Part shown: positions 13,901 to 25,900 of the stretch, piece by piece | Layout: the number at the start of each line of letters is the position of its first letter | How positions within the stretch are numbered: position 1 is the first letter of the stretch | Assembly (NCBI GenBank): GCA_019155185.1 | Contig: CM032808.1 | Coordinates: forward strand, 2,687,185 to 2,751,184 | From: Beaufortia kweichowensis | Lineage: Eukaryota > Chordata > Actinopteri > Cypriniformes > Gastromyzontidae | Length of the DNA: 64,000 nt | Direction of reading: 5' to 3' | Notes under the pieces: generated by a model | What the model was told of the DNA's origin: nothing | The model's input: only the letters and a program-made list of their open reading frames with translations | Databases searched by the model: none | Translations under genes and position numbers: made by a program

Positions 13901-16900
13901 TCTGCACGGCTCGATGGGAGAACCGGGGCCTTGGCGGCGATGCCGCAACCGGGACAGATAGCCCGCCAAGGCGTCTGCTCCACCGCTGGCATCAGCGTCA
14001 TACCGTGCTCCGCTGCCCCGCAATGTTTGAATACACAGAGGTGCGGGGACTGTGAACACGGGCGAATATGGTTTATTCCACGACCCTGATAACTCATTAT
14101 GAAGGTCGGGGAAAGAATGGTAAAGCCCGGCGGTGAGGTGGCGTTTTGGTTTGAAAGCTCATCCAGCTTGCTAGGCTGGCGAATACGGGCTTCAGCGGCC
14201 AGTCGAAGTTTTAACTGGCGCACTCGCGCCACCACCTCAACCAGCTCTTCATACATAGGGGGCGCTCATTTTCCCCGTGTCCACACTCTGCAAATCTCCT
14301 CCTCAGAGGAAGACAGCAGAAAATGTGGACTCCCCACTGGCAACAGGAACCGCACCACGGGCTTGTTGACCGAGGTGGAGAGGACGGCCGAGAGGAGAGG
14401 GAGAGAAAGGGCGGGCCCGTCTCCATCACATCAGCTAAGTCCATCTCGCGATCCCCATGACGGTAGCCGCCGCCCTGCCTCGGCAGGACCGGGCGCCGCC
14501 ATGAACAGCTAGGCTGGGCATGTTTATTAGCACATGCCAGCGAGAAGCGAAGTCGCGAGGAGAGGGAGAGCTTCACAATGCACACAGTCAGCTCTTAAGC
14601 GCCGACCGGGCATGATCCACCCCCAAACAAACAACACAAAACTCGTGAGAATCCCCACTCGTTATAAAGCGAGCACATGGGGGAACACACGGTTTGAAAG
14701 ACATGTTTGAAAACTATTTCTTTCTCTCACAACACACACTCAGTTAATGGCGTTTTTGAGCCCTACACATTCAACAAACATACACACGGCGCAGCTGAAG
14801 GCACAAAAGCTGAATGTGTGTGCGTTTCACGCCTCTTTATAGCTTCCTGGTCCTGACGTCACCCGCCCGTGGACGTTCTGTCCCCATTCGGCAATCTTGC
14901 ACACGTGCTTCAGACGCGGTCACGCAAAGGCGTTCCCATAGCGTCATTCGCTGACGCAGCGTTGAGTTCCCTTGAAAGGGAACCTGAAAAGCACACTCAA
15001 TCAGAATCAAGAACCGCAAGTAACCGTTTTTCAAGAAAAGCAGGAAAAATATATACAGCTCAAACAGATATTAAGCATTGTTTCATGAAACTGTTCTTCT
15101 AATTCATTTGTTTAATGTAATAAAGGTTACAGCAATTATGGCGAATACCAGTTTTTAAATAAGCTTTTAAAAAGAAGAAGTGTTAAGATTGGAGATGTTC
15201 TTCATTTCCTCTGGTCAAAAGTCTCTTTAGTGTGTGCTGGTAGATTTTTCAAAAGTCTTTCACAATCCTCTGCAAACTCACATTCGGGTCTTTATTCACA
15301 TTGAATGCCCATTTCTTAAAACAATACTGATAAAAAATGTATAACTTAAATGCAATGTACAGTAAGTCGCTTATAATGAAAGTGTCTGTCAAGTGCATAA
15401 ATGTAAATCATTCAGTCATTTTTTCATGGATAAAACTGTAGATGTAAATACCGTAGATGTCCAGTTTCACTTTATACTGTACAGGAACATAACATATACT
15501 ACTGTATGTTTTGTAGTAGAGTATAAATTTAATTATATACTAAATAGTACAAAAGTGTTTTATTTAAGATGTTGATAATCAAGTAATCTCTTAGTGCTAA
15601 GCTACTGCAGATACATACTGATAATTCAGTGCTAATGTGCCAAAGACAAATTATTTCTAGTATGATTTCCCTAAATCCTCCACATTCATTACTTTTCTTG
15701 TAATATTGTTCAACACAATACCTAACACCTAATCACCTAACACAATATAGAAACATAAATGATTTAGAAATGAAAATGAATTTGATTAAAGTGTCAGTGA
15801 TCTGTGTATTTATTTTGCAGTTGGCTACGTGGGATTCTGTCCATGGGCTCAATGGAAGTCTAAAGGAGAGTCGTATTGAGAATGGCATGCAAGGGGTTAC
15901 TGTCAAAGTAGTGACGTTGTTGGTAATACTTACCTTTCTCATTTACATAACATTAACATATATATTTGTGTGTTTATGTGTGTGTGGATGTTGATATGTG
16001 TTAATATTGAAGGAAAAAAACAACATCATCATCCACTTTGTTGGACCTTAAGAACAATTAAATACTACTATACAATGAACGCAAATGATTTTAGTGTTGT
16101 TAAATGCCCGACACTAAGTATTAGTAAAAAATGAAAGTCCCATTAAATAAATATGTTAACTGTGCTAAAATGCATTTAATTGTGTTAAATATATTTAATT
16201 ATCCACAAATGTTATGCAACTGCTTTTATACTGTATATAGAAAATGTGCTTTTATGCTTTTTTAAATGCAAATCAGACTTCAAAGTGACAAACATTTGTG
16301 ACCCTGTCTTTAAAAAACAGGCTAAAGTCTCAAAATTAAATTCTGAGATAACAAGCATCAAAGTTTGATTTGATGTATTAATTTCACTACGATTTCAATC
16401 TTTGACATAATCTTACTCTGTTAATATTGAAGATATCAAGGTTATATTTACAAGGATTGTTCTAAACATTATGTAGAATGATTTTATGTAGAAAACAATA
16501 AATTACAAAAAAAATTACTTTAGCTGGGTTTTCACAGACAGGGTCACATTTATCATAAATGTCCATATGTGCACTGTATTTCATGTCTTCTGGGTGGTAT
16601 ACAATATCTCTATAAAAAACAGCACGAAAGTTTACTAATAATATTGCCCTTTAAAACAAGATTAAATTTTCTGACCCAATAATGACTTTTATATATTATT
16701 TATACATAAAAATCTTTAAAAAATCTAATTTTTTTATTTATTATATAATTTCATACTTTTTGGCTTCATACAGTTTTGGAACAATAAGCGAGTGAGTGAT
16801 GTAAAAATTTTATGTCAAATGTTCTTTCATCTTTTTAGTTAATGCAAACATTGTAATGTTTTGCCCATAATTATTATTGCAAGCATGAGTGGAAAAGCAT

Positions 16901-19900
16901 AAAATATTTTTAATATAGTTTTACGTTCCTTTGGATCTTAATGTAATCGCTCTCCCGAGCCATGTGCAGTAATCATCTTTTACAGAAATTATCATGCCCT
17001 TCTCAAAGAATGTTTTAACACCTTCAGTACAGGCTGTAAAATGCGCTTGAACCTGTTGGTAATCAATATTCCCTTTTAAAGGAGGATCCGTTTGTGATGG
17101 TGGCAGAAAACATTCTCGGACAGCCCAAAAGATACAAGGGTTTCTCAGTTGATGTCCTTGATGCCTTGGCTAAGATCTTAGGATTCAAGTACGATATCTA
17201 CCAGGTGGCAGACAGCAAATACGGCTCTCAGCTGCCAAATGGCTCTTGGAATGGAATGATTGGAGAACTCATAAACAAAGTAAGATTTTAAAGTGTTATT
17301 GACATGTTAAAAACAAATATTAACACATATTTGCTTGAATTAAAAAGCAGCTTAGTTTGTCACCAGCAGCACATATTGTCTTAAAATCACCAGTTTCACC
17401 CAGTATGAAAATGCACACTTGTCTGGCTTCAGGGTTTACATTATGTATAGCGGCTATAATGCTGGTTTCTAATTTTACAAGATAATATGAAAAAACATAA
17501 TTATGATTAAAATTAAAGTTTACAAAGTTTTAGACAATTAGCAATTACTACTTTAAATTAGCTAATGTTCTTGTTTTTAATGAACCCTAATACCCAAAAA
17601 TGGTGAACTTTATGAGGTTGCCCTTTGTCATAATTGAATCAGAATACAATCCAAAAAAAGGAACGTTTTCAGAAAATAATGTTATTGCCCCAATTGTGTT
17701 TAATGACACAAGTGCTGCATAAATTTAACATTATGACTCTTACGTCTAATTATCACGACCCACGTATTCCAAGAAATTTGTTCAATTCAAATTCTTTAGA
17801 AATGCTGTGTTGTTAAAGTTTGCAGAATGAAGCAAACAAGGTACACTATAGAACAACCCAATTTATTTTACTTTCCATTTTTTTTTAAATAAGACACTGT
17901 ATATTGTCTATTCTATCTTAGGTCTATATAACATAAATAGTCCAATCTGAGTAACTTTCTGATTTTACAGAGAGCAGATCTGGCAGTTTCCGCCATCACT
18001 ATAACACCAGAGCGTGAGAATGTGGTGGACTTCAGCAAGCGCTACATGGACTACTCTGTGGGTATCTTACATCGCAAACCTGAGGAAAAGATCAACATCT
18101 TTTCCCTGTTCGCACCTTTCGACCTGGCCGTGTGGGCCTGCATCGCGGCTGCCATCCCCGTGGTGGGTGTTCTGATCTTTCTGCTGACACGGATGCAGAT
18201 GCTCCGCTCCCAGAATCCTCCAGGACCTCATCAAACTTCATCCATGTCAAACACGTTGCACAGTGCTATATGGATTGTCTATGGAGCGTTTGTACAACAA
18301 GGTACTGCCGTAGATTACTTTCACCCACGTTTATTCAAAGGGACCTTTATAAGAGACTTATCAGCTTAGCGTGCACTCAGACGCAGTCAGGAGATCAGGT
18401 AAAGCTTAGAGAGATGACAAAAATAAACCGGCGTGTTTTAATGTTGGCCTATAAATACATCACTTCCTGCTTATGTAAGCATTTCTAGCAGCTAAAAGTG
18501 CCTTTTCAGTCAATTTTGGGTTTTGAATTCAGGTTATTTCAGAAATAGTTCATTCAGAAATGTGTGTGTGTGTGTATATTGTCCAAATGATACAATAAAT
18601 GTATCATAACAGTGGTTTGTACAATTTTAGGATTTCATTTTAATTCATCAAAACAATTTTAACCCATTACAATTAGTCATGAGGCATACCACATCTAATG
18701 GTATACGCTAGCAGTCCTGGCATGGCATGTCTTGATGCATAATTTCTGCATAAACTAAAACGTTTAGTTGAGATTTAAGAGCTGTCAGGTGCAAACATTT
18801 TCAGTAATTAAAAAAGACACAAAGTTTATCGATCTCTGTTTGTAAGCATTTAAATGAAATGGCATAAGGTCGAATGTAAATAATATGTCAAAACCACAGT
18901 TTTAGGTGAATAGTCACTATAAACGACCAGGAGAAATCTTGCAGGCTAGTGCTTTGATGTAAGAAGAGAGTCATTCATTTTTGTTCGGTAGCATCTTGGT
19001 TACCTGACGTGATGTGTGTTCTTATTTCTATATAAGATTATATATTAATCCTTGTTTTAAATACGAAAACAAACATGCCTGAAACGCAATCAATAAAATG
19101 AAAGAGAAAAAGTACCTCAGCTACCGATTTAACACGCCCCTTTGATAAAGCTAATGAAGCAGAGTGGCACACATTAAACATCAGACAACATTAGTCATGA
19201 CTGAGCCAACTATAATCAATAAACATTACTCCAATCACTGAATTGGAAGGATAAGTGTAATATTTTATACTCAAAATTCAGATTTCAAACTGATGCCAAT
19301 GGTGCGTGTTTAACTTTAATAGCTGTGTGTCTTACATACGATGTGATTTCCATATTGCCACAGGGAGTGGAACAGCATGTCGTGCAAACAATATAGCGAT
19401 TGTTTTCGGAGTGTGGTAAATGCACCAAACAGAGTAAAGGTGCCTTTGAATGAAGCACAGAATGCTGGTTTTCATCCAAGAAAGGCAAAATGGGTAAATG
19501 ACTACCTCAGCAGCTAGCGCGCTAAACCCCAGCTGCCACTATTAATGTCTGGCATATTGCCTACTAACCCCTTTTAAGCCTAACAGCTAGTGATTAAATC
19601 TGGCTTCTGTCACATAGTTTGGTTGCCTTCCCACCATATTTCCAGAAGATTGCACAGAGACTGTACGGAACACTATTAACTTTTATAGCAATTAGCACAG
19701 TATATGTTTTAACTGTTGCTTCTTGTTCTAACATAAGAAATTAGCATGCTAATGTTTCTGGCTAAGCCTGAAGACAGAGGTTAATCATTTGTGTTTCGAA
19801 GATTACTTCAGGTCTGTGAAGAAATTAGCATATGCTAATCTTTTAATACTCTTCTTTTCAATTTTTTTGTGGTAGGCCACCTTTAGAGTTTTAAAACAGG

Positions 19901-22900
19901 ATTATGTAAAAACCGAACAAAGTGATTTGAAGTGAATAAAAAAAAGTCATACTATTATCAGCATCTTAAATGATTAGTTGTAATGGATTATGAGTAGGAG
20001 ATGGACCACTCATTCACAATGAGCGGGCAAAATTGTAATGTTTATTAAGGACGTATTGTTTCCTGTTTTCCAAAATTCTTCACACTTTACATAAATACGT
20101 AGTCTGTTAGTTTGCTCTAGAACGTACATGTCATTATCTGAAGAGGAAATTTGGGCATGGCAGAGGGTTAATTCACTTGGATCAAGAGTATTGATGACAT
20201 ATCTTGGGCTCATTTGAAATGAAAAAAATCCTAGTAATACCAGCAATAGCAAGCAGCAAACCATTCACTGCTGTCAAATAAACTAATGGAATATGTTAAT
20301 ACATCAGATACAGACATACATACAGTATGGCAGACTACTGTATGCAGCTTATCACAAGGGACTACATTTGCTTTCTGTTCAGTGATTGATTGCATAATTT
20401 GATGTCAATCATAGATATTATCAATAAAGTGTTTTAATACACAGTTACGTTTTTTTATGAGGGAAATACATTTCCTGTACATTAGATTTAGAAAAGGTTT
20501 TTACATATAAAAGTTAAGCAAAACAAGCTAAAAGACTGTGATAAAAGCAATCAAACACTTGAATAACTCATTTAAATATGTATATTGGCAGCAGACCTTA
20601 TGAATTTACTGTTGCATAGCTAAAAAATAATGTATCATGTGAATCTTAAAATGGTCTGCAGTGCGGTGCAGTTCTTTATTTTAGTGGAACGAAGTGATTT
20701 TGTGGCATTTACTTTATCACATACGTTGTTTACTCATTGATACGTTTATTTATTTATTGCCTTGTTAAAACACCTAGTTGCAGTTTATTGTGGTCATGCT
20801 CTCTGTTATTCACAAAGACTTACAATTCCTTTAAAATGCTTTTTACGGCCTATGAAACAGATGCCAACAAGCATGAAGAAGGAAGCATCTCCGAGCTTTC
20901 TGAGAACATGCACAGAGTTTAGGTTTTTAGGAAATTATATGCACACTATTTCAAAAAAACTTTTCACTTTAGTAATGTAACACATTCACAGTTTGGTTTC
21001 ATGTTAATTTTATTTAAATGATTTGCCAAATGTATATGATTATCATGATATTAATAATGTACTTATAGTGTGACATGTTATGAATATTTTGTTCTGTCAC
21101 AGGTGGAGATTCAGTGGTTGGGTCTGTGGCGTTGAGGATAGTCATGGGCAGTTGGTGGTTGTTTACTTTGATTGTGTGCTCCTCTTACACCGCAAACCTG
21201 GCTGCGTTCCTGACCGTATCCCGCATGGACAACACTATACGGTAAATTACCATTTCACATATAGTCTACAACACAATGCACCATATGTTACAGTGTAATT
21301 TAAAGCAATGAATTGCTTTTTTGCCTTCGCATTAGTTTTCATAATTGGTACATCCTTATGTTCAAGAAGCTTTGCACCCGGTTTGGCCGCATGTCGAGCA
21401 ATATGCAATTAAATATCGCTGGAGTAGTTTACCAGGGGCTTGGTATGACAAAACGACAGGTGGCAAGCAGTTCCATACATTTAGGGCTTTTTACTATTAT
21501 CTGATCCACATTGCAGTGTATTCTAGCCAAGAACTGCCCACTTAGACAAGAAAATACTGACAGACACGTAAAGCAATAGTTTGGTTTCACTAGGTTAAAT
21601 GGCGGGTTTATATGAAAACAAACATACCGCGAACAAACTGGTGTTAAAAAGTAATCCAGGAAATTAGCAGAAAGGTGTAAAATGTGATAACTACTATTTT
21701 ACATCTCATTTCTTGGGCTCATTTGAAATGAAAAAAATCCTAGTATCACCTGCAATTATTTTACATATTCTTTTCTTGGATACAGTATGCAATGGCTTTT
21801 TAAAGCATCGAAACGCATTAACATATTTTAAATGTCCCTTCGCTCTGATTAACTATGAAAGCTTGGAAAAAGATCAGTTTAAGTTGCTCATAATGGACTT
21901 GGAAGTGGCCTGAGGCACCTGTTCATTTATGAGCGTTTTATGTGCTACTTGGATAACAATGCTTTTGGGAATGTGCCATCGAGATTTAAGTACTGCTTAT
22001 GTGCGACTAACATTCTACTTAGTGCTTTGGGAAACCTAACCGCTCGTCCAATGTCAGTGAACATCCTGAGGTGACATGAAGCTTCAACACTTCCAGTGTA
22101 GAAAGCCTGAAGCCATCACGGCATTCCTGAAGCTCAATTTCAGACAAATTTCATGGTTCAATCCCTAGGGGACACATATACTTATAAAACACATATCTGC
22201 ATTGTAAGTTTCTTTGAATGGAAATGTATACCAAATGCATAATAATAGTCATAATTATTATTTCTGCCCTCAGTGTGAGAGTGAATGTGCTGTCTGTGTG
22301 CTCTCACTTCTCCTTTGTGTGTTGATGAAGTTTGCTCTCACACGTGTAAATGTTATCCAGCACTCAGGTGTGATCCGAGCTATTTACCCAGTCTGTGCGT
22401 CTGATGTTTGAATGTATTTGACTATGCTGATGTTGAGCAAACGGTGGAGTGTGAACAGACCTAGGGTCTCCTGTAAATAACCTGGCATATATTTCATCTT
22501 AAAATGTACATATGCACAGTCAAGTGTGACCGTGGAATGTGAACATATTTAGGCTAAATAGATTTTTATAAAAATGATGTGTACACATTTCAGTTTGATC
22601 TGCTTGTTTGTTCTCACCAGTTTTGTTGCATATTCATGTGACTGTATGTCTGTTGTCTCAGCTTCTTCCTCACATTTTTAAAATTAATATAGCCCCAGCT
22701 GTCCTTGAATTGTGATTGGTCTTATTACCTGTGTTTATTTGCAATTCGTCTTATTTATTAGACCATCCATAGCTGCCTTAACACTATAAATGTGGTGTTG
22801 CATGATACTTCTCCTGCACAGCCGACAGAAACTTAAATTGACCCAAAGCTGTTTTTTGCTCCTCTGCAGGCATTGATATCCCCATCATTAGAACATGTAC

Positions 22901-25900
22901 AGCATTGCTCAGGACACAAAAACAAGTCTCTTTGGCTTGCAGTTTAATCTGCATTAATGAAGCATTTGTCTCGTTTGGGTCTGGAGCTGTGCTGTTTTGT
23001 TGAGTTTAAGTTGTGCTTTATCTGCCTCAATAGTGTTATTCCTTCCAATTGTTCTTGTGTCTTATTGATGGAGATGCTGCTTTAATGGGCCTACCAGGCT
23101 TTCTAGTGATCTGTCTTTCGGTGACCTGATGAAATGGAGATTGGCTTCTGGTATTAGGCTCCTAAGCACCCGCACGGCAGAAGTATTTTTTGACTATCTG
23201 TATAGTTATTCCCGTCCTAATGCTCTTTACAAGCTCACCACACATTTGTTGTAAATGGAAAATCTATACTATAGTACTTTTTAAAAACGACTGGAGGAAG
23301 AATCACTGAATCACTGGTCACAGTTATTGATGAGGCATGATTAGGCATACAATCCCATTAAGTAAAGCATGCTCATATATATGATTTAATACACAATTAT
23401 ATACACACATACTGTACTAATATTTGTACACTGTAAATAAATTAATAAAAGACCCTGATTGTTTCTGGATATTCCAGCTGTAAAATGTGATGATGCAAAA
23501 CATAATCAAAGCCAATCTGATACTGTGCTTACAAAACATTATTGTCACACATGGCCAAAAAGTGAAATAGCTTTTTGCTGTTACTAACTATTGTCACAGC
23601 CCCATGTGTTTCCCCGGACTCCATTCCCCATAATCCTTTGCACTCCACTCACCTGTCACTATCTGTCTCACCTGTCTCACTATCTATCATATTTGATTTA
23701 TCACCGGCACCTGTGCACATTCATCAATGGACCATTATTTAAGCCCTGTGTTTTCCTTTGTTCTTTGTCGTGTGTTAATGTTAGTTTATGTTGTTGCGTG
23801 TTAAGCTCTCTTTATTCCATTGGATGGATTCCTGGTGTTTATTCCTAGTAAAGTATTCGTTGAAGTATTCCTGTCTCCGCAACTCTTGTCTCTACACGGA
23901 CGATTGTAACAACTATCAGCAACACCATAAAATATATAAATGTTTAATAAACAGTAAGTAAAATTGTGGTAATATTTTACGAATAAAAATAAAAACATAT
24001 GAATATTATTATTTATCCATAATTTTTATTAAGTACCCCTAAATTAGCACGTTTTCCATATGGTACTTCACTATCCATACTTTAAAATTATAAAAAAGTT
24101 GTTAAAAAGTTATTATTGTTAGTGTTATGTTATTATTAGTTATTATGAATTGTTGTTTTGCTGTTAGAGACCAAGATAATTTTCTTGTTGAGATGTTTTT
24201 GTTGACACAATTTTTGATAAATACAGTTATCATTGTACAGCACAGTAGTACAGTATATACTTGATGTATTTAAAATGTGCTCTATAAATAAATATGATTA
24301 TAAACTTTTGTTAACTGAACCTTGGACCTCATTGTTGCCATTGCGATTCTCTCCCTGTTGAGTTAAGGAAACACCCAAGCAGCGATACAAGTTATCTAAC
24401 AGCTGCACTCAAGTTAGTTCAACTGTGTAAACGGAAAATACTTATATCATAGTATGCTGTATATTAGCTGAACGTTTTTCTGATTTACTTAAAGTAGAAT
24501 GTCAAGCAAACAAACAATAATAAAGGAATGGAAAGAGGCTGATGTTTCATCGGCCGGGCCTGACAGATCCATTAGCAGTACAGATGGCACAACATCGCAC
24601 ATTACTTACAGAGTTCTCTTTGGACTTTAAAGTTAGCTCATGCCAAGTTAGGTCCCTGTCCCGGTGATGTATGACAACGAGTTCAGGATGAATCCAGTGG
24701 CACCATTAACATGATAAATGTTATGAGAGAAAAAAATAAATGACTCAGAGTTGAGTCAGACCTACAGAAATTAAACTAAGCAACTTTAGGTTGAGTCACC
24801 CGAGGCTAAATGATTTAGCTTCTTATTCACGTGTAAACACCTTCTGGATTAATCGTGACTCGTGAAGTTGTCTGTGGGGTTTTAGAGTTAGTTGACAGCT
24901 GTAGAGATAAATAAGTAAATAATGGTAAAGTATTCTACAATAGATATGATTAGGTGCCTTTAACATGAGGTAACAACTATATTTACCCTGATACCTGTCA
25001 TCGCAGACATCGAGTATGATAATGCATTAAGCATCTGAACTTCAGTGCTGTCCTCAAGAATCTGGATGATTAACTGATTTAACAAATTCTAGACGAAGTG
25101 TGACTACTTTTAAAGATGTGTTCATTTATTTTGAATGCTTTTAGTCACAACATAATTTCCACTGTTACAATAATGTTATTTTTTTGGTTTTGATGAGTTT
25201 ATTACTATTCTAAAATGTGAAAAAATCTAAACAACAGTGTTTTCAAAGTGTTCTCAAACTTTCCAAACTAATATAAACCCCAAATTCTGTGACTATATTG
25301 ACAACATAGTCCAGCCTTAAGTGCCTTATTGCTTTTATAATAAAGTTGCTGTATATTAAAAATGTTTAACCCACAAATGTTAATTGACAGTAAAAGTGAT
25401 ATCAGTAATTAAATAATTAATAGTAATTAATTGTTAAAACATCTACTGATAAAACCAACAATCTTCATATAAAATCTGCACATAACAATGTAATATATAT
25501 TATTGTTGCATATGATTCACAAGTTCTCCACTGCACTTATTTCTGTGTAGTGTAGTGTTGTAGATTGAACCGTCATGATAAGTTGTTTTTTCCTCATGTC
25601 ATCTGTCTGTCCTGCAGAACGTTTCAGGACCTTGCGAGGCAGATGGACTTCACCTACGGCACTGTGAGGGACTCAGCGGTGTATGATTACTTCAGAGCCA
25701 AGGGTACAAACCCGCTGGAGCAGGACAGCACTTATGCAGAGCTGTGGAGGACCATCAGCAAGAACAATGGCCAGGACTACTCAGTGTCCAGCCCCTCAGA
25801 AGGCATACGCAAGGTATGAGCATCCCTGACACATAGACTGATTACAGAGACTTATGAAACGAAGGGATTGTGTTCATTTTCTATTTAAAATTTCATTCTA

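Larger units (their letters stand above)
9088..14986 (-). mobile_element. DIRS1-like tyrosine-recombinase retrotransposon, full-length but decayed
   Basis: 5.9 kb, much richer in G+C than the intron around it and antisense to grid1. Element order read on the minus strand: right inverted terminal repeat, gag-like region, reverse transcriptase with YIDD box, RNase H, methylase-like region, tyrosine recombinase with HxxR, internal complementary region, left inverted terminal repeat. This architecture (inverted repeats with different outer ends plus an internal region complementary to both ends) is specific to DIRS elements, which integrate through a circular intermediate by a tyrosine recombinase instead of an integrase. 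All coding regions are broken by frameshifts and stops, so this copy is not autonomous. DIRS integration makes no target-site duplication and none is evident. Confidence 0.92.
1920..15820 (+). other. grid1 13.9-kb intron
   Basis: Longest intron in the window. It holds an inverted-repeat pair (3270-3295/3934-3959), an L2 copy (3970-4427), a member of a dispersed family at about 5340-5650, one of a dispersed pair at 6448-6865, an inverted L2 tail (7868-8020), the DIRS element (9088-14986) and a SINE tail (15321-15411). About 2560-2860 is a repeat-free, base-balanced stretch that could be a conserved non-coding element. The rest is AT-rich with no recognisable gene. Confidence 0.85.
21242..25617 (+). 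other. grid1 intron
   Basis: 4.4 kb. Holds the second 35-bp repeat (21711-21745), a solo LTR (23592-23911) and, at about 22840-23180, a repeat-free base-balanced block with homeodomain-type cores that may be a conserved non-coding element. 24300-24860 is of mixed composition without a recognised family; the remainder is AT-rich. Confidence 0.75.

Noticed and set aside
18132..18488. 118-codon frame overlapping the M1-M2 exon
   Set aside because: Shadow frame of the grid1 exon 17971-18301; the true frame gives the known channel motifs.
18562..18575. (gt)n microsatellite
   Set aside because: Only about seven units; too short to be notable.
20010..20264. Small secreted protein on the minus strand
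   Set aside because: Open frame begins with a hydrophobic stretch, but there is no recognised family, no coding-like codon use and no supported splice partner; it also overlaps a 35-bp repeated segment.
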